A stretch of 64,000 nt of DNA, from NCBI GenBank assembly GCA_919902505.1, contig CAKKRE010000021.1, positions 1 through 64,000 on the forward strand, read 5' to 3'. The position numbers were made by a program, and so were the translations under genes. Positions 41,268-50,023 of the stretch are shown here, piece by piece. This DNA is from Nitrospiraceae bacterium. Its GTDB lineage: Bacteria > Nitrospirota > Nitrospiria > Nitrospirales > Nitrospiraceae. The notes beneath the pieces are model-generated. The model was not told where the DNA came from, did not search any database, and saw nothing but the letters and a program-made list of their open reading frames with translations. Each line of letters begins with the position of its first letter. Within the stretch, counting starts at the first letter, position 1.

Positions 41268-41849
41268 TCATTCTTTTACCGCCTGTTCGGGTTCTTCCTT
41301 TGGCAGAACCTTGGCTTTCTCCTCGGACTGATCCATGTAATCCTGCCCCTGCCCGCCCTGAGGTCCCATGTGACCCATCGGGCCGCGTCCGCGCATCCCT
41401 CGCATCCCCCTTCGCGAATGCAGGCTGAACGTCCGCTCATACTGGATGATCGACCAGATCTCTTCGTCCGTCAGCTGGCCCGCAAATCCGACCATGCTGG
41501 TACCGGGCGACCCGTGCTTGATCACCCAGAAAATTTCGCCTTCGGTCCGATGCCGCCAAAATCCGGGGTGCTGAAAATTACGGGGGGATGGATTCAATTG
41601 TGCTGCCACCGGCCCATCACCCGCCCCCTCCGATCCATGACAGTTGCCGCACGTCCCTTTCCCGTGATACAGGCCCTTGCCCTTTTCAACAATATCGGGC
41701 GAATCAGGCAATGGACTCTTTAGCGCACGCGCCTCCTCGAGGTGCTCGATCGGTACGCGGGACGGCTGCATGTGTTGGGCGACTGCAGGGACAACTGTCC
41801 CCACGGCCGCCGCCATGATCGCCAATGTGATACGCAGCAGCCTCTGCAT
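41268..41849 (-). CDS. monoheme cytochrome c
   Basis: This 193-residue exported cytochrome c has a signal peptide (residues 1-24), a single CGNCHG site near 67 and a distal Met candidate in GTSMVGFAGQLTDEE near 120. A Gly/Met/Arg-rich tail (RRGMRGMRGRGPMGHMG) is unusual and might bind metal or nucleic acid. Its start overlaps the PPK2 stop (TGATG). It belongs to the minus-strand run that includes PPK2, DsrE, the tetraheme cytochrome and sulfite dehydrogenase. Confidence 0.82.
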   Translation of the reverse strand: MQRLLRITLAIMAAAVGTVVPAVAQHMQPSRVPIEHLEEARALKSPLPDSPDIVEKGKGLYHGKGTCGNCHGSEGAGDGPVAAQLNPSPRNFQHPGFWRHRTEGEIFWVIKHGSPGTSMVGFAGQLTDEEIWSIIQYERTFSLHSRRGMRGMRGRGPMGHMGPQGGQGQDYMDQSEEKAKVLPKEEPEQAVKE

Positions 41850-42910
41850 CAGAAATCCAATTCCACCATCTTGCGGTGGAACCGAGTGATGACGTTGGGA
41901 TCCGGTGTCAGGCGGATCTGCGCCTCATCCTTCCCCTTGTACGCCAGGAGATTGAGCACGTGGCGCAAACTTTCCAGTCGCGCGGCCTGCTTGTCGTTCG
42001 CTTTGACGATGATCCAGGGGCTGAAGGTCGTATGGGTCTTGCTGAACATTTCTTCTTTGTATCGCGTGTACGAATCCCACAGTTCCTGCGCCTTTTCATC
42101 GACGGGGCTGAGCTTCCACTGTTTGAGGGGATTCTGCCGGCGCGTTTCGAATCGATTGGCCTGCTCTTGTTTGGAAATCGAAAACCAGAACTTGATGATC
42201 GTCACGCCGTCCTCGTAGAGCATGTGCTCGAACTCCGTGACCTGCTGCAAGAATCGCTGATGCTCCTTCTTGCTGCAAAACCCCATCACCGGCTCGACGA
42301 CCGCGCGGTTGTACCAACTGCGATCGAAAAAGACGATCTCACCCTTGTTGGGCAGTTGCCGGATATAGCGCTGGAAATACCACTGGCCCCGCTCATCGTC
42401 TGTCGGCTTCGGTAACGCCACCACCCGCATGGCGCGCGGATTCAAATGCTCGGTAAACCGGCGGATCGTGCCGCCCTTCCCGGCCGCATCCCGTCCTTCA
42501 ACAAGAATCGCAATACGCTGCCCATCGGCCTGTACCCAGCGTTGAAGGCGGACCAGCTCGACCTGCAACTGCTGCAATTCCTGTTCGTACAGCAGCGTCT
42601 TGCGCACGTCTTCCAGATCGATGCTCTTGCTCTTGATCAACTGCAGCAACCCGCGCCGCGTGTTGACGCGCCGAAGATCATCCTCAGTGAGGGTGCGACC
42701 CGCTTCACCGATCAATCCGGCCGTCACGCCCCCGGTGGCTTGAGCAGGAGCTTGGTACCCGTCTCCTTCCCTCGGCACAGCCGTCGGAATGATCTCCAGA
42801 TCATCAGTCTCACGTCGCCCGTTGCTCTGTGCGACCGAGCCCGTCCCTGCTGCGCCTGCGCGATCTGTCCGGCTTTTCACTTTTCCAACCGGTTGTCCGT
42901 CGGCTGCCAT
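41849..42910 (-). CDS. ppk2: polyphosphate kinase 2
   Basis: This 353-residue PPK2 transfers phosphate between polyphosphate and nucleoside diphosphates. The Walker A motif GRDAAGKGG is near residue 137, the lid contains EPVMGFCSKKEHQRFL, and Walker B is IVFFDRSWYNRAVVEP. The C-terminal WKLSPVDEKAQELWDSYTRYKEEMF matches class I proteins. It has an N-terminal extension of roughly 85 residues, rich in Gly, Arg and Asp, that is not part of the catalytic core. It lies between DsrE and the cytochrome, with short gaps. Confidence 0.9.
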   Translation of the reverse strand: MAADGQPVGKVKSRTDRAGAAGTGSVAQSNGRRETDDLEIIPTAVPREGDGYQAPAQATGGVTAGLIGEAGRTLTEDDLRRVNTRRGLLQLIKSKSIDLEDVRKTLLYEQELQQLQVELVRLQRWVQADGQRIAILVEGRDAAGKGGTIRRFTEHLNPRAMRVVALPKPTDDERGQWYFQRYIRQLPNKGEIVFFDRSWYNRAVVEPVMGFCSKKEHQRFLQQVTEFEHMLYEDGVTIIKFWFSISKQEQANRFETRRQNPLKQWKLSPVDEKAQELWDSYTRYKEEMFSKTHTTFSPWIIVKANDKQAARLESLRHVLNLLAYKGKDEAQIRLTPDPNVITRFHRKMVELDF

Positions 42911-42937
42911 GCGAATACCCGTCCCCTTCCCGCTGAA

Positions 42938-43297
42938 TTAGAACGCCACGTTCCGGTCGCGCTCGGCCACGGCCTTGATGTAGTCCGGCATACCTTTGAT
43001 CACGGCGCCTGCCACGAGATCCACTTGACCGATTTGCCGTGCCACCGCACAGGCCCCGCAGACCCAAATGGGAATATTCGCTGCCTGCACCGAGGCTAAC
43101 AACTCTTTCAGCGGCGTCAGGTTGACTCCGACGACATGATCTGCCGAGCCCTTCCGCGCTGAAGTCACCGCCTCGTTCCATAGCCACAACACCACGTCGT
43201 GGTCCTGCTCCTTGGCGGTCTTGGCCGCCATGAAGGGAAGAGTCGCCATTGTCGGATCGTCTGTGCCCCGACTGCCGGAAATGATACACGTCGCCAC
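42938..43297 (-). CDS. DsrE-like sulfur-relay protein
   Basis: This 119-residue protein of the DsrE/DsrF fold has two cysteines in VCGACAVARQIGQ near residue 81, a likely sulfur-accepting region. It starts VATCIISGSRGTDDPTMATLPFM. GTG 43297 is favoured over TTG 43303 because AAGGAGG precedes it at a normal distance. It lies between the tetraheme cytochrome gene and PPK2, in a block with sulfite dehydrogenase, which supports a sulfur-transfer role. It is cytoplasmic, and its partner is unknown. Confidence 0.72.
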   Translation of the reverse strand: MATCIISGSRGTDDPTMATLPFMAAKTAKEQDHDVVLWLWNEAVTSARKGSADHVVGVNLTPLKELLASVQAANIPIWVCGACAVARQIGQVDLVAGAVIKGMPDYIKAVAERDRNVAF

Positions 43298-43318
43298 TAG
43301 CAACCTCCTTCGCTTGCC

Positions 43319-43384
43319 ATTCGTCGTTCGTATTTCGTCGTTCGTCCGGAACGTTTCACGAGATACGTTTCACGCTTCACGTTC
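43319..43384. repeat. ACGTTTCACG-type repeats
   Basis: Short degenerate words (TTCGTCGTTCGTATTTCGTC, ACGTTTCACG, ACGCTTCACG) fill the gap between the DsrE and tetraheme genes. The family also appears at 16356, 28955 and 62420. Confidence 0.6.
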
Positions 43385-44797
43385 TTACTTCGCCAAACCT
43401 CTGATATAGGCGATCAACTGCCACACCTGGTCATCCGGCAATCCGGCGAACGACATCATGCCGGTTCCCGGTGAGCCGTTCTTGATGATCCAGAACAGTT
43501 GCCCGTCCGGAAGATCTTTCATCATCGAGCCGCAAGTAAAGTTTCGGGGCGGTGGAATCAGCGCCGCACCCATGAAACCCTGCCCGTTGCCCTTGTCTCC
43601 ATGGCACATCGCACAAGCCACCGGCTGGGCCGTTTGGAGAAACAGCGTTTTGCCCGCCTGAACGGTCGCGTCCGAATGCGGCAACGGATTGGTTTTGGAC
43701 AGGAACTCGGCCGTCGCCTTCGCCGTTTTCCTCGGTTGCGGGCACACACCGCTCGGGCCCGCACCGCTTCCCGCCGCCTGCGCCACTTCGGCTCCGCCTT
43801 TGAACGTGGCTCGCAAATAGGCCATAACATCCGCGACACCCTGCTGCCCGATCGTCAGGCCCCAGTAAGGCATACTTGGCGATTTTCCCATCGCCGCTCC
43901 ACCGTGATTGATGACATTATAAAGATAGTCGGTCGGCACCTTGTCGAACGGAATGTTCGCATGGATCGCCGGCTTCGGCTCCAGGCCGGATGCCGCGGGC
44001 CCGTCACCTTTTCCGGTCGCTCCGTGGCATTGCGAGCAATATTCTTTGTAGATCACCTTCCCGCGATCGACGCTCACCATCCCGAACTCCGGCGCCGTCC
44101 AGGGCTCGTAATATTTGAAGTCCTTCACCCCCTGCACCATGAGGAACCCGATCACCGCGCGAAGCTGCGGCTCCGTCGCATCGGCCAGGAACTCCCCGTT
44201 ATGGACCGTGAAATCTTGCGGGTTCTGGCCGAAACGGAAGAGCCAATCCTTGTCGTACCGTTGACCGGCCGCGACGAGCGACGCGCTCTGCGGCCCGCCG
44301 ATCAGCTTGCCGTTCTCCTCGATCAGGTGACAGCCGAGACAGGCGTGGGCCTTATAGGCCATGCCGCCAAACGTCGCGTCGAACTTACTGACCTTCGAGA
44401 GATCGAAGGCACCGACTTTTACCCGCGGGTCCTTGTTGTACTGCTCGAAATATTCGGCGATGGCCACAGCTTCGTCATCCGCGACGACCGGATGCCGCAT
44501 CGGCCCCTCAGACAAATCCCATCGATACCCTTTGGGATAGAGCGGTGCTTCTTTCCCTGTGAGATACCGAAGCAACCATGATCGCTGATACTTGCTCCCG
44601 GCCCAAATCAAATCAGGTGCCTTCAAGTTGAAACGCGAATCCGCGTTCCCTTCCAAGCGGTGGCATCCGGCGCAATTGTTCTGGATCAACGCTTTGGCTC
44701 GACTCTGGTCGCTTCCCAACAGCAGGCGCGGGAACGACACCAGCCCGAGTACGAATACCAACGCGCATCCGATCATCACCGTTCGTCTTCCACCCAT
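43385..44797 (-). CDS. tetraheme cytochrome c
   Basis: This 470-residue exported protein has a signal peptide (residues 5-28) and four heme sites: CAGCH near 43, CLGCH near 154, CSQCH near 254 and CAMCH near 395. It appears to be a chain of cytochrome c domains; the first resembles cbb3-oxidase subunit II-type domains. ATG 44797 follows GAAAGGAAGGGG. It starts 37 bases after the SorB-like gene and so may accept electrons from sulfite dehydrogenase or belong to a larger respiratory complex. The last domain has DGQLFWIIKNGSPGTGMMSF, a typical Met-ligand region. Confidence 0.82.
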   Translation of the reverse strand: MGGRRTVMIGCALVFVLGLVSFPRLLLGSDQSRAKALIQNNCAGCHRLEGNADSRFNLKAPDLIWAGSKYQRSWLLRYLTGKEAPLYPKGYRWDLSEGPMRHPVVADDEAVAIAEYFEQYNKDPRVKVGAFDLSKVSKFDATFGGMAYKAHACLGCHLIEENGKLIGGPQSASLVAAGQRYDKDWLFRFGQNPQDFTVHNGEFLADATEPQLRAVIGFLMVQGVKDFKYYEPWTAPEFGMVSVDRGKVIYKEYCSQCHGATGKGDGPAASGLEPKPAIHANIPFDKVPTDYLYNVINHGGAAMGKSPSMPYWGLTIGQQGVADVMAYLRATFKGGAEVAQAAGSGAGPSGVCPQPRKTAKATAEFLSKTNPLPHSDATVQAGKTLFLQTAQPVACAMCHGDKGNGQGFMGAALIPPPRNFTCGSMMKDLPDGQLFWIIKNGSPGTGMMSFAGLPDDQVWQLIAYIRGLAK

Positions 44798-44834
44798 GAG
44801 GCACCCCTTCCTTTCACTCCCTGCGATTTGCCCG

Positions 44835-45470
44835 TCAGCGTGTCTCAAGCCAGGCATGAATGTCTGCGATCTCCTGATGACTCAGCACTGAGCCCCAGGC
44901 CGGCATCGGGCCACGACCATGAAGCACCGTTTCCCAGAACGCCCCTTCATTCTTCAAGATCGTATTGCGCGCCAGTTTCGGTCCCGCCCCGCCGACGGCG
45001 CCTTCGCCATGGCAGGCCTGGCAATTGTGCGCAAACAGTCCCGCCCCTCTGGCCGCCACGCCGGTCACCGGGCCCTCAAGCCCAGGACGCGGGCCTGCCG
45101 CAGGCGCGATCATGGCCAACTCTTCTTCAATCGACGGCAGATGGTCCGGCGCACCGGGATGATACCGCGCCGTCACGAATTGCAAGACCACCGCTGTCTC
45201 TTCCCTGGACAAATCCGCTCCCCAATGCATCATCTTCTCAACCGTCACTGTCCATCGGTCGGCCGGCAACCGTTGCTGGACGATCAGGTCGGTCGTATGG
45301 CAGACGGCGCAACGGGCATGAATCAATGTTAGAGCTTGACGAGCCTGGGCCGGTTGAATCGTTCCACGGTCATCTTCCTGAGCAGCCGTGATCGCGACCC
45401 AGCCAAGCAGGGTACAGAGCCATGCAGCGAGCAGGAAACCGGAGGTCTTTTTCGCCGTTCTCTGGATCAT
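44835..45470 (-). CDS. diheme cytochrome c, SorB-like partner of sulfite dehydrogenase
   Basis: This 211-residue exported protein has two heme sites, CAVCH near 55 and CQACH near 151, and a signal peptide ending around ITAAQ. The start ATG 45470 overlaps the SorA-like stop (ATGA), so it is translationally coupled and is the natural electron acceptor for the molybdoenzyme. The classic SorB is shorter with one heme; here two heme domains are present. It is followed 37 bases later by a tetraheme cytochrome, giving a potential electron path from sulfite to the respiratory chain. Confidence 0.82.
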   Translation of the reverse strand: MIQRTAKKTSGFLLAAWLCTLLGWVAITAAQEDDRGTIQPAQARQALTLIHARCAVCHTTDLIVQQRLPADRWTVTVEKMMHWGADLSREETAVVLQFVTARYHPGAPDHLPSIEEELAMIAPAAGPRPGLEGPVTGVAARGAGLFAHNCQACHGEGAVGGAGPKLARNTILKNEGAFWETVLHGRGPMPAWGSVLSHQEIADIHAWLETR

Positions 45471-46651
45471 GCCGCGACCGTCACGGCCAGGCGATCCCAC
45501 CCATTCCAGAGAAACCCGCCCGGATTCCACGGGCTCATCGCCGGTTGTTGCTCCCCCTGCGCATCGCTGGCGCGGCAGAGAATGGCGGTGGGCCCCGGCG
45601 TACGTGCGTTCCACACGAACTGCCACTGCCGCCAGGCATAGGGTTGCCCGTCTCCCAATAACCGGGCCTGTTCCCAGGTCTTTCCGTCGTCGCAGGACAC
45701 TTCGACCTTCAGAACCGGCGCCTCGCCGGCCCAGGCGACACCTTGAATCGTGACCGGCCCGATCCGTACCGTGTCTCCCTCGGCCGGAGCGGCGATGAGC
45801 GACTTGACGGGCATCTGCTCGACCGGAACCATCGCGCTTTCCGGCAACCCGGAAGACAGGCGAACGGCCGTCTCCGGAATGCGATAGGCCTGCTGCATGT
45901 AGTAACCTGGCGTCTCGTCGGCCCGCACCGTGATCTCGGTCAACCACTTCATGCAGGATTCGGCCATCCAACCGGGGGTAATGACCCGCAGCGGCGCGCC
46001 ATGCAGCAAAGGCAGGGGACGACCGTTCATTTCATAGGCCAGGAGCGTGTCAGGATGAAGCGCCTTCGCGAGGGGGATACTTCGCGTGAACAGCGGCACC
46101 GTGGCCAGCACCGGTCGATCCGCCCCTTGCAACTGCACATGCAGTCCCTGAAGTTTCACCCCGGCTCGCTGCAACACATCCCGCAGACGCACCCCGGTCC
46201 ATTGCGCGTTGCCGACCGCTCCGCGTTCCCACTGCACACCGGGCACTTTGGGACGATGGTGCGCGCGTCCGTTTCCGCTGCATTGCAGGACGGCGGTCAG
46301 GGTGACGGCCTCGAGCTGTTGTAAGTCTTTGAGGTTGAGCGTCAGCTCCTCTTTGACCAGCCCTTTGACCGCCAGTCGCCACGTCTCGGAGCGCACCGCG
46401 TCGGCGGCAGGTGGACCGAAATGGCTCCGTACGAAGAACCGCTCATTCGAGGTCAAACGGGAGAGAAATTCGCGAACGGGTGTTTCTGCGTCGAACGGAC
46501 GGGACACTCGCACCGTCAGGGGCCCGCTCGATTGGGCGGCCTCTCCCTCGATCGGATTCGCGCTCACCGTCACTCCGCGTCCCTTTAGAACCAGCGCGGC
46601 ACCCACACCCTGCAACAACGTCTTGGCCAGAGCACGCCGAGCAACCTTCAT
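45467..46651 (-). CDS. sulfite:cytochrome c oxidoreductase, molybdopterin subunit (SorA-like)
   Basis: This 394-residue molybdopterin-binding sulfite oxidase-family protein has the Mo-ligand cysteine in AVLQCSGNGRAHH near residue 123, and GVQWERGAVGNAQWTGVRLRDVLQ. The C-terminal dimerisation domain contains QGVAWAGEAPVLKVEVSCDDGKTW. The N-terminus (MKVARRALAKTLLQGVGAALV) carries twin arginines, suggesting Tat export. It oxidises sulfite to sulfate, passing electrons to the cytochrome encoded next. The OsmC gene ends on its start codon (ATGA). The assignment to the SorA subgroup rests on the neighbouring cytochromes. Confidence 0.85.
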   Translation of the reverse strand: MKVARRALAKTLLQGVGAALVLKGRGVTVSANPIEGEAAQSSGPLTVRVSRPFDAETPVREFLSRLTSNERFFVRSHFGPPAADAVRSETWRLAVKGLVKEELTLNLKDLQQLEAVTLTAVLQCSGNGRAHHRPKVPGVQWERGAVGNAQWTGVRLRDVLQRAGVKLQGLHVQLQGADRPVLATVPLFTRSIPLAKALHPDTLLAYEMNGRPLPLLHGAPLRVITPGWMAESCMKWLTEITVRADETPGYYMQQAYRIPETAVRLSSGLPESAMVPVEQMPVKSLIAAPAEGDTVRIGPVTIQGVAWAGEAPVLKVEVSCDDGKTWEQARLLGDGQPYAWRQWQFVWNARTPGPTAILCRASDAQGEQQPAMSPWNPGGFLWNGWDRLAVTVAA

Positions 46652-47085
46652 GATCCTCCTTCCGATTGCTCAGAGACCTCCCCGGGATGGCTATGCGGAT
46701 TCAGCTCGATCGCGATAGCGGCAGGCACGACGATCGATTGATGCACCGTACACCCATGCGCCACCTTCAGTAGCCGTTCTCTCAGCTCGGGTGTCACTCG
46801 ATGGGGAAGGCGAATCGCGAGTTGGATCTGCCCGACTCGATGCGGCGCTTCGGCTATCGTCCACTCCGCTTCTACCTTCAGTCCTTCGCGTGAGATATCG
46901 TGTCGCGCGCAGAACTGGCCGACAAAGTACCCCACGCAGCTCGCCACCGAACCGACGAACAATTCCACGGGCGACATGCCGGAATCCGCGCCGCCGTCGT
47001 CCGCCGGCTGATCCGTGACCACGCGATGCCGATCGCTGAGGATGTCGTAGCGCGTTCCTCCCTGATACGCCACGCTGAGTTTCAT
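46648..47085 (-). CDS. OsmC-family protein
   Basis: This 145-residue OsmC-fold protein contains SGMSPVELFVGSVASCVGYFVGQFC near residue 45, with the conserved first peroxidatic-type Cys, and GCTVHQSI near 115 with the second. It may reduce organic peroxides using thiols. ATG 47085 is preceded by GGAGGAGGA. Its stop overlaps the SorA-like start, tying it to the sulfite operon, so it may protect or serve thiol/sulfur chemistry there. A second OsmC gene is at 52887-53321. Confidence 0.78.
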   Translation of the reverse strand: MKLSVAYQGGTRYDILSDRHRVVTDQPADDGGADSGMSPVELFVGSVASCVGYFVGQFCARHDISREGLKVEAEWTIAEAPHRVGQIQLAIRLPHRVTPELRERLLKVAHGCTVHQSIVVPAAIAIELNPHSHPGEVSEQSEGGS

Positions 47086-47184
47086 CTCGTCCTCCTCCGC
47101 TCGCATCTCGTACTTCGCATCTCGTTGTTCATTCCCAGGAGGGATGTGTCATGAGATACGCCTCACGAGACGCGTTGCACGCGT

Positions 47185-48030
47185 TCAATAGGGTGCATCC
47201 GCCGGTTTCTCTCCCTTCGGCCAGTCATTGCCCTTGTCGTGAAAATCCGGGCGTGGTTGGGAGTTGATATACGCCGCCACGTCATAGGCATCCTGATCCG
47301 ACAGGGCCCATCCTCTGGTGCGAGGCATGTTCGATTTGATGAAAGAAGCGGCCACCGGAATACGCGCCATCTCCGCGCCGATGTTGTAAGACTGAGGCCC
47401 CCACACAGGGGGAGCTGCCATCGTGCCCTGCCCGTCCCCTCCGTGGCAAAACGCGCAACGGGACGTGAAGACCTTGGCACCGTTCACCACATCCGGCGGC
47501 TTGGGCGCTTGAATCCGTGGAATGCCGCGCCAGGCCATCCGGCTTCCTGCCGGAACATCCTTCGACAGCCATCCGATGTAGGCCACGATCGCCTGAAGCT
47601 TATGACTGTCTTGCGGGATCGGCTTACCGTTCAGGCTGCGCTCGAAACATTCATTGATACGGTCGGCCAGCGTCACGACGCGGCCGGTCCGCGCACGATA
47701 TTCCGGATAGGCCCGCGAGAGCCCGACATAGGAGGCCGAATTGGGATCGAGCCCTGCGTCCAAATGACAATTGGCGCAGGTGAGCCGGTTTCCTACGTAG
47801 GGGGCGGCAAATTCCTGCGTATGGACGATCAACTGGTAACCCAACCGGATCTGCTCCCCGCGCTGCCCGCCGGAGATGGAATCGGGGGAGGGATGACTGA
47901 AGAGGGCATCGAGCCGTTCAGGCTCGGCTTGATTCACGGCAGGTTGTCCGCCGCTGCGCGATTCCTGAGAACCGACGCAACCTCCGGCGAACACGCCGAG
48001 TGCTATGGCACAGAGAAAAATGTGTCGCAT
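47185..48030 (-). CDS. diheme cytochrome c, TsdA-like
   Basis: This 281-residue protein has a lipobox-like signal (VFAGGC) and two heme sites, CANCH near 85 and CAFCH near 194. The intervening text VGLSRAYPEYRARTGRVVTLADRINECFERSLNG follows thiosulfate dehydrogenase (TsdA) and related COG3258 cytochromes. The Cys in INECFERS corresponds to the region that supplies the unusual cysteine heme ligand in TsdA. It would oxidise thiosulfate to tetrathionate or act as a diheme carrier. It lies next to the sulfite dehydrogenase operon. The start at 48030 has a weak ribosome-binding site. Confidence 0.72.
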   Translation of the reverse strand: MRHIFLCAIALGVFAGGCVGSQESRSGGQPAVNQAEPERLDALFSHPSPDSISGGQRGEQIRLGYQLIVHTQEFAAPYVGNRLTCANCHLDAGLDPNSASYVGLSRAYPEYRARTGRVVTLADRINECFERSLNGKPIPQDSHKLQAIVAYIGWLSKDVPAGSRMAWRGIPRIQAPKPPDVVNGAKVFTSRCAFCHGGDGQGTMAAPPVWGPQSYNIGAEMARIPVAASFIKSNMPRTRGWALSDQDAYDVAAYINSQPRPDFHDKGNDWPKGEKPADAPY

Positions 48031-48277
48031 ACTTAGATGATCACGCAAACTGCATACCACGTCGACACGAGCTCGACTAAGAGAATTAGCTTTTGGCATG
48101 CCCTATGGGGAATGCGTGCCTGCATACGTGGCGACAAAAGCCACAGTCCCCCTTTGCCGCCTGCGGCATCGTGCTACAGCGAACTCGTACGCCTGACCGT
48201 CTTGAATGTGATGATTAGGGACAGGTTTGGGGAAAAGGATTCGGGGAAATAGTCAGTCGCTCGGACCCACTGTTGGA

Positions 48278-48628
48278 TCACGGTTTGAGCGAGCGAATGT
48301 AGGCGATCACATCGGCTAACTTCTCCTCATTGAAGGCTATCGCATACCCGGTCATGGCCGTGCCGGGCCGCCCCTCCTGTATCACCTTGCGCAACTGCGC
48401 ATCGGTCTTCTCCTGCGTCGCCTTGGCCGTGAGATTGGGCGGGGGCGGCGCAAGATAGGCCGCCATGTCGCTGTCGCCTTTTCCAGTCGGCCCATGACAG
48501 TTCTGGCAACTCTCGCGATACAGCTTCTGACCGGCCTCGGGATTCCCCTTTCCGGAGACGGCCAGACTGATCGGAATCACTCCCAGCGCAAACAGCATTG
48601 TGAGGCTCAGATTGACTATTGTTCGCAT
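48278..48628 (-). CDS. monoheme cytochrome c
   Basis: This 116-residue exported cytochrome c has a signal peptide (residues 1-24), the heme site CQNCHG near 41 and a distal methionine candidate in GTAMTGYAIAFNEEKLAD. It is small and soluble. ATG 48628 follows GGGGAGAA. It lies just downstream of the cytochrome bc fusion gene and may carry electrons from that complex to a terminal oxidase. Comparable genes are at 22515, 41268 and 52127. Confidence 0.83.
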   Translation of the reverse strand: MRTIVNLSLTMLFALGVIPISLAVSGKGNPEAGQKLYRESCQNCHGPTGKGDSDMAAYLAPPPPNLTAKATQEKTDAQLRKVIQEGRPGTAMTGYAIAFNEEKLADVIAYIRSLKP

Positions 48629-48678
48629 AACGATTCTCCCCAAAGAGGTTTCCAGGAACAGACGCATCTGCTCGCGTC

Positions 48679-50004
48679 TTACGTCGCCCGCTTCAAACTC
48701 AACATGTAGCTGGTCAAGTCATTGAGCTGTTGATCGGTGAGCGGGAACTTCGGCATGAACGATCCCGGCGATACGGATTGCGGATCGCGGAAATGCTTGA
48801 GATGCCAGGCCCGGTCCGGCCTCGTGTCCCCGATCGTGGACAGGTCGGGGGCGACGGCGCCTCCTTCACCATGGATGCGATGGCACCCGGCGCAACCGAG
48901 CTGCGCATACATCGCTCTCCCCTGGGCGACGGCCGGATCGGTTCTCGGCACGGCGTACAGATTCTTGAGCGAGATGCCTAAGAGGCCGAAGACGACGAAC
49001 AGGAACAACAGGCCGCTGCCCAGCGCCACCGGCCTCCGTATGGGGTTTCGAACCGGGTTGCGATCGATGAACGGCCAGCACAACATGATCAGAATCACAC
49101 AAAGAGGCAGGACCCAAGTCGCAAGCGGCTCAAGCGGTCCGTGCACGTACTTGAGCAGCTCGTAATAGAAGAGAAAGTACCATTCGGGCACCGGCACGAA
49201 GCTCGTATCGGACGGGTTGGCCTTATCCGTCAGGGGCAGGGGAATGCTGAACGCCAGCGTGGCGACCACGAGAAACACCGCGGCGATCACTACCGCATCC
49301 ATGTAGACCTGCCGGGGAGCGAAGGTCTCGCTGCCCAGCGACGCCCGATCGTCGGTCCAGGGCCCGGCCGGCCCCACCCGCCGCAACACGAAAAGATGCA
49401 GGGCGATTCCGCCGATCAGAATCGCCGGCAGGAATAACACATGAATCGCAAAAAACCGCGAGAGCGTCAATGCACCCAGGATTTCCCCTCCTCGCAAGAC
49501 CCGGGAGAGGAAATCACCGACGAGCGGAACCGTGCCCACCATGTTGATGCCGATCTGCGTCGCCCAATAGGCAGTTTGATCCCAGGGCAGCAGGTAGCCG
49601 GTAAACGCAAAGGTCATCACGACGAGGAACAGCACCACCCCGACCATCCACATCGCTTCACGCGGCTTTTTGTAGGCACCATAGAGAAACGTCTGCAGCA
49701 TATGGAGGCCGATCGCCACGACCATCGACGACGCGCCCCAATGGTGGAGCCCGCGCACGAACCATCCGAATGTGACCTCGGTTTCAATGAATCGGACGCT
49801 GTCGTAGGCGTGGTCCGGCGTGGGAGCATAATAAAGCGCGAGGAACATGCCGGTGGCGGCCTGAAGTACGAACAAGAACAACGTGACGGAGCCGAAGACG
49901 TAAATCCAACTGGCTCCGCCCGGAATGGGTTCGTCAAGCAACGTACGCTGAACCGGCTTCAGATTCAGGCGACTGTCGAGCCAGTCGTACAGGCGAGTAG
50001 GCAT
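48679..50004 (-). CDS. cytochrome b fused to a C-terminal cytochrome c domain
   Basis: This 441-residue protein combines a full cytochrome b with a C-terminal cytochrome c. Heme-ligand histidine pairs are in GLHHWGASSMVVAIGLHM and AIHVLFLPAILIGGIALH. The second pair is spaced 15 residues, as in b6-type proteins. The quinol-site motif PEWY is in FVPVPEWYFLFYYELLKY. Residues from about 350 hold CAGCHRIHGEGG. It works with the Rieske protein encoded upstream to oxidise quinol and reduce periplasmic cytochromes. ATG 50004 is 19 bases from the Rieske stop. No separate cytochrome c1 or f gene is visible here, so the fused domain may play that part. Confidence 0.88.
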   Translation of the reverse strand: MPTRLYDWLDSRLNLKPVQRTLLDEPIPGGASWIYVFGSVTLFLFVLQAATGMFLALYYAPTPDHAYDSVRFIETEVTFGWFVRGLHHWGASSMVVAIGLHMLQTFLYGAYKKPREAMWMVGVVLFLVVMTFAFTGYLLPWDQTAYWATQIGINMVGTVPLVGDFLSRVLRGGEILGALTLSRFFAIHVLFLPAILIGGIALHLFVLRRVGPAGPWTDDRASLGSETFAPRQVYMDAVVIAAVFLVVATLAFSIPLPLTDKANPSDTSFVPVPEWYFLFYYELLKYVHGPLEPLATWVLPLCVILIMLCWPFIDRNPVRNPIRRPVALGSGLLFLFVVFGLLGISLKNLYAVPRTDPAVAQGRAMYAQLGCAGCHRIHGEGGAVAPDLSTIGDTRPDRAWHLKHFRDPQSVSPGSFMPKFPLTDQQLNDLTSYMLSLKRAT

Positions 50005-50023
50005 ATTCCTCGTGGAAAGCGGG

